64,000 nt of DNA from an uncultured Desulfobacteraceae bacterium (lineage in GTDB: Bacteria > Desulfobacterota > Desulfobacteria > Desulfobacterales > UBA2174). This document shows, one piece after another, positions 16,535-25,349 of the stretch (its first letter is position 1; each line of letters begins with the position of its first letter). The DNA lies in assembly GCA_937982505.1 (NCBI GenBank), contig CALJLV010000189.1, positions 1 to 64,000 of the forward strand, in the 5' to 3' direction. The position numbers and the translations under genes are program-made. Below the pieces are notes generated by a model, which was given only the letters and a program-made list of their open reading frames with translations, did not search any database and was not told where the DNA came from.

Positions 16535-17938
16535 ATGCGCGTCGCCTTCGTGCACTATCATCTCAGGCCCGGCGGGGTCGCCACCGTAATCCGCCGCCAG
16601 GCAGAGGCCCTTCGCGGCGCGGCCGACACCCTGCTGCTCACCGGCGAGCCGCCCGGGCAGCCCTTTCCCGGCCCGGTGGTCCACGTGCCGGCCCTGGCTT
16701 ACGACCTGCGGCGTGATCCCCACTGGAGCGCCGAAGGCCTTGCCGAAGCCATGCGCCGGGCCGTCCTGGACCACTGGCCGGCCGGATGCGACCTGTTTCA
16801 CGTTCACAACCCCACCCTGGCCAAGAACCGCCTGCTCCTCGACGCCCTGCGCCGGCTCGGGGATCGGGGACAGCGCCTCCTTTTGCAGATTCACGACTTT
16901 GCCGAGGACGGGCGGCCCGAGGTCTACCCCAGAGACCCCTACCCCGCCGATTGCCACTATGCCGTTCTCAACCGCCGCGATTTGGACCTGCTCGGCCGGG
17001 CCGGGCTGCGAACCGAAGGCCTTCATCTGCTCCCCAACCAGGTGCAGCCCCCGGCGCCGCCCGCCCCTCGGACCGCATGGGCCGATCATATCTTATACCC
17101 GGTTCGCGCCATCCGCCGCAAGAACATCGGCGAGGCGCTGCTGTGGTCCTGTTTTCTGCCCCCCGGAACGGTTCTGGCGGTCACCCTGGGGCCTCACAGC
17201 CCCGCGGACCAGGGCCCTTACCGCTTCTGGCAGGCCCTGGCCGGCCGCCACCGCCTGGCAGTGCGCTTCGAGGCCGGCCGGCGAGGGGATTTCACCCGTC
17301 TGGTGCAAACGGCCCGCTTTCTCATCACCACCAGCGTCAACGAGGGGTTCGGGTTCGCCTTTGCCGAGCCCTGGCCTTCGGGAAAGCTGCTCTGGGGCCG
17401 GCGGCTTGCCGTGTGCGACGATTTTGCCGCCGACGGCCTGCGTTTGGACCATCTCTATCCGGCGCTGCAGGTGCCCACGCAATGGCTCGACCTCGGGTAC
17501 TGGCGACGGGTCTGGATGCAGGCCTGGACCCACTCGCGGACCGCCTTTGGGCGCCCGCCGGACCGGCAGCCGGCCCAAGCGCGATTTCAATCCCTGGCCC
17601 AGGCCCGCACCGTGGATCTGGGGCTGCTGGACGAGCGCCTACAGGCCGAGGTGGTGGTGCGCTGCCGGCATTCGCCGGCGGATCGATCCGCCCTGGTGCG
17701 CCTCAACCCGTTCCTGGCCCGTGCCGGAGAGGTGCCGGACCGCCGCGCGCTGATCCGCGACAATGCCGCGGCCGTGGCCAGAAGCTACGGCCTGGAGGCC
17801 GACCGGCGCCGCCTCCTGGCGGCCTACCGCCGCTCCTGCCGTGCGGTGGTCCAGCGAATCGACCGCCGCCAGCTGCTGGACGGCTTTCTCGATTCTTGCG
17901 CCTTCAGCCTGCTGCGATGGGGAACATGGATCGACTGA
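16535..17938 (+). CDS. GT4-like glycosyltransferase
   Basis: A 467-residue GT-B fold glycosyltransferase. The N-terminus (RVAFVHYHLRPGGVATVIRR) is typical of GT4 acceptor domains. DLFHVHNPTLAKN follows near residue 88, and the donor-binding domain has YPVRAIRRKNIGEAL near residue 190 and the retaining-enzyme motif TSVNEGFGFAFAEPW near residue 268. The C-terminal ~150 residues are less conserved. The HAD gene overlaps its 3' end and a DUF89 gene follows, so the three proteins probably act in sequence on a phosphorylated sugar or glycoside. Donor and acceptor are unknown. Confidence 0.8.
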   Translation: MRVAFVHYHLRPGGVATVIRRQAEALRGAADTLLLTGEPPGQPFPGPVVHVPALAYDLRRDPHWSAEGLAEAMRRAVLDHWPAGCDLFHVHNPTLAKNRLLLDALRRLGDRGQRLLLQIHDFAEDGRPEVYPRDPYPADCHYAVLNRRDLDLLGRAGLRTEGLHLLPNQVQPPAPPAPRTAWADHILYPVRAIRRKNIGEALLWSCFLPPGTVLAVTLGPHSPADQGPYRFWQALAGRHRLAVRFEAGRRGDFTRLVQTARFLITTSVNEGFGFAFAEPWPSGKLLWGRRLAVCDDFAADGLRLDHLYPALQVPTQWLDLGYWRRVWMQAWTHSRTAFGRPPDRQPAQARFQSLAQARTVDLGLLDERLQAEVVVRCRHSPADRSALVRLNPFLARAGEVPDRRALIRDNAAAVARSYGLEADRRRLLAAYRRSCRAVVQRIDRRQLLDGFLDSCAFSLLRWGTWID

Positions 17939-18801
17939 AGCGCGTCCTGGACCGCTGGCCGTTCACCCCCCTGGCCCCCCGGCCCACCGGGCTGGCGCCC
18001 GCCGGAGGCCTGCCTTCCCCGCCGCAGGCGATCCTCTTCGATGTCTACGGGACCCTGCTCGTCAGCAGTGCCGGCGACATTTCGACCAATGCCGGTGTTG
18101 GCCGAAAGGCCGCGGATCCGCCCCGCCGGAGCGCCCTGGCGGAACTCGAACAAGCGCCGGCGGGGATCGCGGGGCGTCTGAAGGATCTGATCGCGGCCTG
18201 GCACGCCTCCCAGCGCAGGGCCGGCATCGACGTGCCGGAAGTGCGGATCGACCGGATCTGGATGACCCTTTTGGCCGGTCAAAGCCGGCGGCAGGCCCGC
18301 GAGGCGGCCCTGATATGGGAACTGACCGTCAACCCGGTCTGGCCCATGCCCGGGGCCTCGGCCGTCCTGGATACCGCCCGCCGGGCGGGTCTGGTTCTGG
18401 GACTGGTCTCCAACGCCCAGTTTTTTACCCCTTTGATCCTGGAACACCTTTTCAAAGGATCCCTGGAGGCACTGGGATTCGCCCCCCGCCTGCGTATTTT
18501 TTCGTATCGGCTCGGCCGGGCCAAGCCATCGCCGGTGCTCTTCACGACGGCGGCCCAGGCGCTCGCCGAACTCGGCATCCAGCCGGCCGCCACCCTCTAT
18601 GTGGGCAACGACATGCTCAACGACGTCTGGGCCGCGACCCGGGCCGGCTTCCAGACGGCACTGTTTGCCGGCGATGCCCGTTCGCTTCGCCTGCGACGCG
18701 ACGACGGGCGATGCGCCGGCCTGACCCCGGATCTGGTGATCACCGACCTGACCCAACTCCCGAACCATTTTCCCGCAATCGCCGAGGACTCTGGACCATG
18801 A
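17926..18801 (+). CDS. HAD-superfamily hydrolase
   Basis: A 291-residue phosphatase-type HAD protein. The nucleophile motif is ILFDVYGTLL near residue 37, motif II lies in GLVSNAQFF, the lysine of motif III in LGRAKPSP and the acidic motif IV in YVGNDMLNDVW. Starts at 17917 or 17926 both overlap the glycosyltransferase stop. The latter has a purine-rich GGGGA just upstream. Coupling to the glycosyltransferase and DUF89 genes suggests it removes phosphate from a product of the first enzyme, as in glycosylglycerate or trehalose pathways. This is inferred. Confidence 0.85.
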   Translation: MDRLKRVLDRWPFTPLAPRPTGLAPAGGLPSPPQAILFDVYGTLLVSSAGDISTNAGVGRKAADPPRRSALAELEQAPAGIAGRLKDLIAAWHASQRRAGIDVPEVRIDRIWMTLLAGQSRRQAREAALIWELTVNPVWPMPGASAVLDTARRAGLVLGLVSNAQFFTPLILEHLFKGSLEALGFAPRLRIFSYRLGRAKPSPVLFTTAAQALAELGIQPAATLYVGNDMLNDVWAATRAGFQTALFAGDARSLRLRRDDGRCAGLTPDLVITDLTQLPNHFPAIAEDSGP

Positions 18802-20606
18802 CCCCTGAAGGCACCTCCCACGCCGCAAAGTTCGTTTACCAGCCGGGACTGAACCCGGAAATCGATGCCTGGTTCACCGCCTTTTTCATCGAAAACCACC
18901 TGGACCATCTCTCCTACCCGGACCTGGCGGCCAGCCCGGAGCAGACCCGCTTCATGGTCTACACCGAGACCGAGGAGCGTTACTATCCCTGCTCGGAACG
19001 GATGTTCGCCGCCATCATGGACCGCACCCAGTCGGCCTTCCTGCAAAAGAGTTACAACGCCGTACTCCAGCGCCTTCTGGCCATGGTCGAAACCCAGATC
19101 GAAGACGAACGCGAGCGCGAGTTTCTCGACGCCTTGATCATCACCAAGTTCAAGCATGAAACCCGCGATGAAATCATGATCCCGTCACGGGTGGAAAAAC
19201 GGCTGTTGAAAATCTTCATCCGTCGCACCCAGATCGAAGACCCTTTCCGACGCGATAAGACAATCCGTAACCGGCGCGCCGCGGCGGTGCTGGCCAACCC
19301 GGCCTTTCGCGCGGCCCTGGACCATGTCGATTCCCATGAAATCGCCGCTCCCCTGGACAATCTGAGCACCATCAAGCAGATGGCCGACGCCCTGCAGCTG
19401 CGCCGTCTGCTGTGCGCCACGGCCCAGCGCCACCTGTGGGAATCCGAGGCCGGCAACAGCTTGAACACGCCCGAGGTAGTGGCCCTGTGCCGCCGGCCCA
19501 TTTCCGGAAACGGGGTGGACGCTTTTTTCGACATGGTGGGAGTGCGCCCGGACGGACAGGCCCCCATGCCCCGGGCGGGACAAAGGATCCTCTGGCTGGC
19601 CGACGAAGCCGGCGAGATCATGATGGACCTGGCCGTCATCCGCCACCTGGTGGCCCTGGGTCACAAGGTGATCGTGGCCTTCAAGGGCGGCCCCCTCTTC
19701 ACCAAGGCCGACGTTCAAGACACCCGTGAGGACCCGGCCCTGCGCGCCGCCCTCTCGGGCGCCTTCTTCATCGAGGACGACAAGGTGAGCAAGAACGACC
19801 TGGTACGCATGCTGCGCAGCGACTACGCCATCTTTTTCATCAGCGACGGCACCACCGAAAGTCTCAACCTGCTGCTGGTCTCGACCACCTTTGCGCGTGC
19901 TTTCAAGGAGGTCAATGCGGTGGTCTCCCGCGGAGCGGACCAGAAACGGCGCCTCTTCGAGACCCATTTCCGCTTCACCCGGGATCTGTTCAACCTCCGC
20001 GTCGGCATCGACGGCGGGCTGGTCATCGACTACAAGCCCCACCATCCGTCGGCGATCAAGTTTTCCCATGCCGATCTGGAAGCCAAGGCGCAGCGCATCA
20101 TCGATCAGATGGCCGAGGCCAAACGGGAAGGCAGCACGGTGATGTTCTACAGCGGCATCATCGGTTCGATCCCCGGCAAGATCGACGTGGCCAAGCGGAT
20201 CATGTCGACCTTCATCGGGTACCTGAGCGAGCAGAGCGCCCAGACCTTCATCATCAATCCCAGTGAATACTACGAGCCGGGCATGGACGCCGACGATCTG
20301 ATGTACATGTGGGAAATCGTCCAGCGCAGCGGGTATATCGACATCTGGCGCTTCCAGAGCTCCGAGGACATCGCCAGGGCCTTCGCGCTGCTCGAACGCC
20401 AGATCCCCCCGGAATGGGTGGGCAAGGACGCCACCTACTCCACCGGCTGCACCAAAGAGATGAAGATCGCCCTGGACGTGCAGCACCAGAACCCGGAGAT
20501 GCAGATCATCGGCCCGCCGGCGGAAAAATTCATGCGCCGCGGCGAGTACGGGGTCGGTCGCATGTACGACCGGCGCCTGGCGCCGGGCGTCCCCGGCGAG
20601 ATGTGA
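18798..20606 (+). CDS. DUF89/ARMT1-like domain protein (putative metal-dependent phosphatase)
   Basis: A 602-residue protein whose ATG overlaps the HAD stop (ATGA). An N-terminal helical half of about 270 residues precedes a DUF89-like core. The core begins at ILWLADEAGEIMMDLAVIRHL, with the motif AFKGGPLFTKADVQD near residue 300 and FFISDGTTESLNLLL near residue 350, where the family places its Asp/Asn metal ligands. Known DUF89 proteins are Mn/Co-dependent phosphatases acting on damaged or phosphorylated sugars. The tight overlap with a glycosyltransferase and a HAD phosphatase fits a sugar-phosphate damage-control or solute pathway. The exact substrate is not visible. Confidence 0.75.
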   Translation: MTPEGTSHAAKFVYQPGLNPEIDAWFTAFFIENHLDHLSYPDLAASPEQTRFMVYTETEERYYPCSERMFAAIMDRTQSAFLQKSYNAVLQRLLAMVETQIEDEREREFLDALIITKFKHETRDEIMIPSRVEKRLLKIFIRRTQIEDPFRRDKTIRNRRAAAVLANPAFRAALDHVDSHEIAAPLDNLSTIKQMADALQLRRLLCATAQRHLWESEAGNSLNTPEVVALCRRPISGNGVDAFFDMVGVRPDGQAPMPRAGQRILWLADEAGEIMMDLAVIRHLVALGHKVIVAFKGGPLFTKADVQDTREDPALRAALSGAFFIEDDKVSKNDLVRMLRSDYAIFFISDGTTESLNLLLVSTTFARAFKEVNAVVSRGADQKRRLFETHFRFTRDLFNLRVGIDGGLVIDYKPHHPSAIKFSHADLEAKAQRIIDQMAEAKREGSTVMFYSGIIGSIPGKIDVAKRIMSTFIGYLSEQSAQTFIINPSEYYEPGMDADDLMYMWEIVQRSGYIDIWRFQSSEDIARAFALLERQIPPEWVGKDATYSTGCTKEMKIALDVQHQNPEMQIIGPPAEKFMRRGEYGVGRMYDRRLAPGVPGEM

Positions 20607-20637
20607 AAGAGCGGTGCGGTTCTCGCCGTGCCGGGGC

Positions 20638-20665
20638 TTGCAAAGTCCAAAAATTTTCTTATAAT
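20638..20665 (+). promoter_or_regulatory. Sigma-70-type promoter
   Basis: TTGCAA at 20638-20643 and a perfect TATAAT at 20660-20665 are separated by 16 bp in an A/T-rich stretch that stands out from the GC-rich surroundings. It points at the small ORF at 20701 and the CorC-like gene at 20880. Confidence 0.7.
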
Positions 20666-20700
20666 CGGGGAGATCTATCAACCCGACGAACGCCGAATCG

Positions 20701-20883
20701 ATGCCCGAAGACAACCAAGAGCCGCCCCCTTCTCTCCCCAAAGCCCGTAAACCCTGCGCGCCGCCGCTGACCGCGGCATCCTCCGGGCTCTCGACCGCTT
20801 TGGCCGGAGCCTTCGCCTCTGCCCGTTCCGGGCTGCGCACACCGGCGCCCGGGGCCCTGATCTCAGGATCCGAGTTGAAATGA
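20701..20883 (+). CDS. Possible 60-residue small protein upstream of the CorC-like gene
   Basis: An ATG 35 bp after a good promoter opens a 60-codon frame whose TGA overlaps the ATG of the next gene (ATGA). The protein is Pro/Ala/Ser-rich with no recognised domain. The downstream gene lacks a clear ribosome binding site, so the frame might exist to couple translation. It may equally be chance in GC-rich DNA. The remaining bases of the 273-bp gap contain only the promoter. Confidence 0.3.
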   Translation: MPEDNQEPPPSLPKARKPCAPPLTAASSGLSTALAGAFASARSGLRTPAPGALISGSELK

Positions 20884-22154
20884 TAACCGAGTTTCTCGTC
20901 CTCTTTGTCCTTCTGTGCCTTTCCGGATTTTTTTCATCCGCCGAAACCGCCCTCTTTTCCATCAGCCGCACCCGGGCCCGGCTCCTGGCCAAGAGCGGCC
21001 TGCACAGCGACCGGCTCATCTGGAAGCTCAAGGAGGATCCCCACCGGCTGCTGACCACCATCCTGATCGGCAACAACCTGGTGAATATCGCCGCCTCGGC
21101 CCTGGCCACGGCCCTGGCCATCGAAGCCTTTCCCAACTACGCCATCGGTCTGGCCACCGGGGTCATGACTTTTTTGATCCTGGTCTTCGGAGAGGTTTTC
21201 CCCAAGTCCGTGGCCACCCGCAACAACCTGATGATCGCACGCCTGGCCATCGGCCCCCTCTACTGGCTGTCGCTGATCCTCTATCCGGTAATCCTGTTTC
21301 TGAACTTCATTCCCCGCATCTCGGGCAGGATCGACACGCCGCCCAGCGTCACGGAGGAAGAGCTCATGACCTTCGTGGAGGTGGGCGAGGAAGAGGGCAA
21401 TATCCGGGAAGAGGAGCGCGAGCTGATCTCCAACATCTTCGAATTCGACGATACGGCCGCCTCGGAGATCATGACCCCCCGGGGAGACATGTTCGTGGTG
21501 GACGCCAACCGTGATCTGGATCTGCAGGCGGTCATCGAATCCGGATTTACCCGCATTCCGGTCATCGACGGCGACATCGATCATGTCGTCGGCATCCTCA
21601 ACATCAAGGACCTCTTTCGCCGGCACGTGACCCACGACGGGGTGGTGGCGGTGCGCGAAATCATGAGCGAGCCCTACTTCGTTCCGGAGAACATCAAGCT
21701 CAACATGCTCCTGCAGCAGTTTCGCGAGCGCAAGCAGCACATCGCCATCGTCATCGACGAGTACGGCGGGGTTTCGGGCCTGATCACCCTGGAAGACGCC
21801 CTCGAGGAACTGGTGGGCGACATCACCGACGAAACCGACAAGGAAGAGCCGCACATCGTGTCGCTCCGGGACGATACCTGGATCGTGCTGGGCAAGGCGG
21901 ACATCGAGGAGGTCAACGCCATGATCCCCATGCAGATCCCGGACACCCGGGACTACGACACCTTCACCGGATACGTGCTGTACCTCATCGGCCGCATGCC
22001 CGAGGAAAAGGAGACCCTGACCCTCGGGGACTGGGCCGTGACCGTCGACGAGATGGAAGGCACCCGCATCAACCGCTACATCGTGCGCCATCAGCCCATC
22101 CCCGTCACCCCGGCCGCGAATCTGGCCCCGGCCGGGGATGCCCCGAGCGCCTGA
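20880..22154 (+). CDS. CNNM/CorC-family hemolysin-like membrane protein
   Basis: A 424-residue protein with the HlyC/CorC layout. The DUF21 membrane domain spans about residues 1-140 (GFFSSAETALFSISRTR near residue 14, NNLVNIAASALATA, LVFGEVFPKSVATRN). Tandem CBS domains follow at about 185-310 (IMTPRGDMFVVD, IPVIDGDIDHVVGILNIKDLF, IDEYGGVSGLITLEDALEELVGDI), and a CorC_HlyC domain closes the protein. Members are linked to Mg2+ or Co2+ efflux. It is convergent with efp. Confidence 0.92.
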   Translation: MITEFLVLFVLLCLSGFFSSAETALFSISRTRARLLAKSGLHSDRLIWKLKEDPHRLLTTILIGNNLVNIAASALATALAIEAFPNYAIGLATGVMTFLILVFGEVFPKSVATRNNLMIARLAIGPLYWLSLILYPVILFLNFIPRISGRIDTPPSVTEEELMTFVEVGEEEGNIREEERELISNIFEFDDTAASEIMTPRGDMFVVDANRDLDLQAVIESGFTRIPVIDGDIDHVVGILNIKDLFRRHVTHDGVVAVREIMSEPYFVPENIKLNMLLQQFRERKQHIAIVIDEYGGVSGLITLEDALEELVGDITDETDKEEPHIVSLRDDTWIVLGKADIEEVNAMIPMQIPDTRDYDTFTGYVLYLIGRMPEEKETLTLGDWAVTVDEMEGTRINRYIVRHQPIPVTPAANLAPAGDAPSA

Positions 22155-22214
22155 AGCGGCCGCCGCCCGGATGGACCCGAACACCCCGGGATCAAGAACC
22201 GCGCCGGCGCGCCG

Positions 22215-22778
22215 TCAGCCTTTGACCCGTTCCACGTACTGACCCGTACGGGTGTCGATGCGGATCTTTTCGCCGGCCTCGACAAAAGGCGGGACCTGGA
22301 TCACCAGGCCGGTTTCGAGGGTCGCCGGCTTGCTGTCGCCCGAGGCCGTGTCCCCCTTGACCCAGGGATCGGCCTGCTCGATGCGCAGCTCCACGAAATT
22401 GGGCAAGGTCAGACCGATGGGCCGGCCGTCAAAGAAGAGGATGTTGCAGACGGTGTTCTCCTTGAGAAGCCCCTTGGCCTCACCGACGTGGTCGGGCGCC
22501 AGAAACTCCTGCTCGTAAGAGCTGGTGTTCATGAAACAGTAGTTGGTCCCGTCAAAATAGAGATACTCCATCTCGTGTTCTTCCAGATCGGCCTTGTTGA
22601 ACTTCTCACCGGAGCGGAAGGTCCGGTCGAACTGGGCGCCGGTGACCATGTTCTTCAGCTTGCACTTGTAGAGGGCCTGGCCCTTGCCGGGCTTGACGAA
22701 CTCGAACTGGGTCACGATGTAGGGATCGCCATCGATCTCGATCTTCAGCCCTTTTCGTAAATCTGCGCTTTCGTACAT
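22215..22778 (-). CDS. efp: Translation elongation factor P
   Basis: EF-P relieves ribosome stalling at polyproline. The protein has 187 residues and three domains. The modifiable-lysine loop reads VKPGKGQALYKCKLKN, which places Lys at the tip (PGKGQA) around residue 33. RSGEKF and the C-terminal GLVIQVPPFVEAGEKIRIDT signature near residue 160 confirm the family. No modification gene (epmA/epmB or earP) is seen in the window. It follows the TrpF-like gene by 45 bp on the same strand. Confidence 0.96.
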   Translation of the reverse strand: MYESADLRKGLKIEIDGDPYIVTQFEFVKPGKGQALYKCKLKNMVTGAQFDRTFRSGEKFNKADLEEHEMEYLYFDGTNYCFMNTSSYEQEFLAPDHVGEAKGLLKENTVCNILFFDGRPIGLTLPNFVELRIEQADPWVKGDTASGDSKPATLETGLVIQVPPFVEAGEKIRIDTRTGQYVERVKG

Positions 22779-22823
22779 GAAACTGTGACTCCTGAATTTA
22801 AGAGGATAAAAAATGAGAACCGG

Positions 22824-23609
22824 TCAGCGACCCGTTCCCGGTGAATCGATCCCGGCCCGGCGCACCGCCGCCAGCATGTCCCGGACCTTGCGCGGATCCT
22901 TGCGGAAGCGCACGGGACGCCCATCGGCCCCCACCGCGTTGGTTCCCGTGCAGCTGTCCACGCCCCAGGGATTGACCTGTCGCAGGGCGGCATAGGCGTT
23001 ATGCGGTCCGATGCCGCCGGCCAGAATCACCGGCAGCCGGCTTTGCTCCACCAGCCGGCGGGCCATCTGCCAGTCGCAGACGTGGCCGGTGATCCCCACG
23101 AAGCCGGACACGGGCTGGTCCGCCGCTGCGCATCCGTCCCCCAGGACGGTGTCGGTGAGAAAGATGTCGCTGACCGCGGCAAAGCGCTGTGCCAGTTCCA
23201 GGCTCGGCACCTGCCGGGCCCGGCCCGGGGCCCCGATGGGGATCGAACGCATGATCCGCATGCGCGGAAAGCTCCGCCGCACCTCGATCTGCAGCGCCAC
23301 CAGGGCGTCCAGGCGCTGGGGCCCCGGTTCGTCCAGGGTCAGGGCTTCGCAAAAATGCACGATGTGAGGGCGATGCCGCTCCAGGGCCTCGAGCACGGCG
23401 TCCCGCTGGCTGAAGAGGGGGATCAGGCTGCTCACGGCCCCGGCGGCCCTCACGGCGGCGATGGTCTCGGCCACCCGGGCATTGGCCGGTCCCCCATCGG
23501 GCAGAAGGACCGACCCGATGTGATCCACTCCCAGAGCCACGAGCTGCCGGGCCTCGCACGGGTCTTGCACCTCGTAGATCTGGCAGATGTAGGGCGGCAC
23601 CCGAATCAC
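22824..23609 (-). CDS. Divergent phosphoribosylanthranilate isomerase (TrpF)-like protein
   Basis: A 261-residue TIM-barrel protein distantly like TrpF. The catalytic Cys position is kept (YICQ at residues 7-10, against KICG in TrpF). A candidate general acid is present in IFLTDTV near residue 150, and the phosphate-binding strand-loop PVILAGGIGPHNAYAAL is close to TrpF. The substrate-specific segments differ: QIYEVQDP replaces GLTN-type sequence and VDSCTGTN replaces VDVSSGVE. It is about 50 residues longer than typical TrpF. It lies upstream of efp, not in a trp operon. It may act on another phosphoribosylamine-type or sugar-phosphate substrate. Confidence 0.65.
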   Translation of the reverse strand: MIRVPPYICQIYEVQDPCEARQLVALGVDHIGSVLLPDGGPANARVAETIAAVRAAGAVSSLIPLFSQRDAVLEALERHRPHIVHFCEALTLDEPGPQRLDALVALQIEVRRSFPRMRIMRSIPIGAPGRARQVPSLELAQRFAAVSDIFLTDTVLGDGCAAADQPVSGFVGITGHVCDWQMARRLVEQSRLPVILAGGIGPHNAYAALRQVNPWGVDSCTGTNAVGADGRPVRFRKDPRKVRDMLAAVRRAGIDSPGTGR

Positions 23610-23662
23610 TCAAATCTTCCGCCTTATCGGTTGGTTGTCACGCCGGCAGGCGGATATTGGGG

Positions 23663-23691
23663 TTGACTTTTGGGCCGCTGTCTAACATATT
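23663..23691 (+). promoter_or_regulatory. Sigma-70-type promoter of guaA
   Basis: TTGACT (23663-23668) and CATATT (23686-23691) are 17 bp apart in a relatively A/T-rich spot of the divergent gap, about 60 bp before the guaA ATG. Confidence 0.55.
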
Positions 23692-23751
23692 CAGGACGTT
23701 TTCGCAAACCCCGAACAAGAAGCACCGGCCGCCGGCCCAGAGGACGGATCC

Positions 23752-25281
23752 ATGATCCTGATCATTGATTTCGGTTCCCAGTTCAACCAGCTCATCGCCC
23801 GGCGGGTCCGCGAACTGCGCGTCTACTGCCAGATCGAACCGCCGGACATCTCCATCGACCAGATTCGGCGCCTGGCCCCGCAGGGAATCATCCTTTCGGG
23901 GGGCCCGGCCAGCATCTACGCAGCCGACAGTCCGCGCATGGATCCGGCCGTCTTCGAGCTGGGGGTGCCGGTCCTGGGAATCTGCTACGGCATGCAGTTC
24001 ATGGTCGACGCCCTGGGCGGTCGGGTCGAAGGGGCCGCCAAGCGCGAATATGGACCGGCATCCCTCGAGGTGCTGCGGAGCGAAGGCCCGCTGGCCGCCG
24101 TGGCCTCCCCCACCCGATGCTGGATGAGCCATGGGGACCACATCGTCCGGATACCGGAAGGCTTCGAAATTCTGGCGAAAACCGAAAATTCACCCTTTGC
24201 CGTGATCCAGGAGCCGCAGCGCCGCCTCTACGCCCTGCAGTTTCACCCCGAGGTGGAGCACACCGCCAGGGGCCGGCAGATGCTGGCCAATTTCGTCCTG
24301 ACGATCTGCGGCTGCCGGCGCCGCTGGACCATGAAATCCTTTGCCCGCGAGGCCGTGGACCGCATCCGCAACCAGGTGGGCGAGGGCCGTGTGATCCTGG
24401 GCCTCAGCGGCGGGGTCGACTCATCGGTGACCGCTCTGCTGATTCACCAGGCGATTGGGTCCCGGCTCACCTGCATCTTCGTGGACAACGGGCTGCTGCG
24501 GCACAACGAGGCCCGGCAGCTCAAGGCGACCTTCAAGGCGCACCTGAAGATCGACACCCGCTGCGTGAACGCCGGGCGCCAGTTTCTTTCGGCCCTGGCC
24601 GGTGTGGCCGATCCCGAACGCAAGCGCAAGATCATCGGCAAGCGCTTCATGGAGGTCTTCGAGGCCGAGGCCCGCAAGATCAGCGGGGCGCGCTTCCTGG
24701 CCCAGGGAACCCTCTATCCGGACGTCATCGAATCGCGTTCGGCCTTCGGCGGCCCCTCGGCGGTGATCAAGTCCCACCACAACGTGGGCGGCCTGCCCCG
24801 GCGCATGAAGCTCGAACTGGTGGAGCCGCTCAAGTACCTGTTCAAGGACGAAGTGCGCCGTCTGGGGCTGGCCCTGGGCCTGGACCCGGGGCTGGTCTGG
24901 CGCCAGCCCTTTCCCGGGCCGGGCCTGGCCATCCGCGTTCTGGGCGAAGTGACCCGGCCCCGATTGGAGATCCTGCGGGCCGCGGACGCCGTGCTCCTCG
25001 ACGAGATCCGCCGCAGCGGCTACTACCGCAAACTCTGGCAGTCCTTCGCCGTGCTGCTGCCCATCAAGAGCGTGGGGATCATGGGCGACAGCCGCACTTA
25101 TGAAAACATCCTCGCCGTCCGGGCGGTGACCAGCAAGGACGCCATGACGGCCGACTGGGCCCGGCTGCCCCACGCCCTGCTGGGGCGAATCGCCAACCGC
25201 ATCATCAACGAGGTGCGCGGGGTCAACCGGGTGGTCTACGACATCAGCTCCAAGCCGCCCAGCACCATCGAATGGGAGTGA
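23752..25281 (+). CDS. guaA: GMP synthase (glutamine-hydrolysing)
   Basis: GuaA aminates XMP to GMP. The 509-residue protein has a class I amidotransferase domain with nucleophile Cys78 in GICYGMQ and the His/Glu pair in FHPEVEHT near residue 165. An ATP-pyrophosphatase domain with the P-loop LGLSGGVDSSVTALL near residue 215 comes next, and the dimerisation domain ends in the usual PPSTIEWE. The start at 23752 follows a GGACGG purine stretch. It stands alone, diverging from the TrpF-like gene. Confidence 0.97.
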   Translation: MILIIDFGSQFNQLIARRVRELRVYCQIEPPDISIDQIRRLAPQGIILSGGPASIYAADSPRMDPAVFELGVPVLGICYGMQFMVDALGGRVEGAAKREYGPASLEVLRSEGPLAAVASPTRCWMSHGDHIVRIPEGFEILAKTENSPFAVIQEPQRRLYALQFHPEVEHTARGRQMLANFVLTICGCRRRWTMKSFAREAVDRIRNQVGEGRVILGLSGGVDSSVTALLIHQAIGSRLTCIFVDNGLLRHNEARQLKATFKAHLKIDTRCVNAGRQFLSALAGVADPERKRKIIGKRFMEVFEAEARKISGARFLAQGTLYPDVIESRSAFGGPSAVIKSHHNVGGLPRRMKLELVEPLKYLFKDEVRRLGLALGLDPGLVWRQPFPGPGLAIRVLGEVTRPRLEILRAADAVLLDEIRRSGYYRKLWQSFAVLLPIKSVGIMGDSRTYENILAVRAVTSKDAMTADWARLPHALLGRIANRIINEVRGVNRVVYDISSKPPSTIEWE

Positions 25282-25349
25282 GGGGCCGCGCAAGGGACCG
25301 ATCCGCCTGACCGGATGGGCCTCCAACCGGCTGCCACAATTGATCCAAC

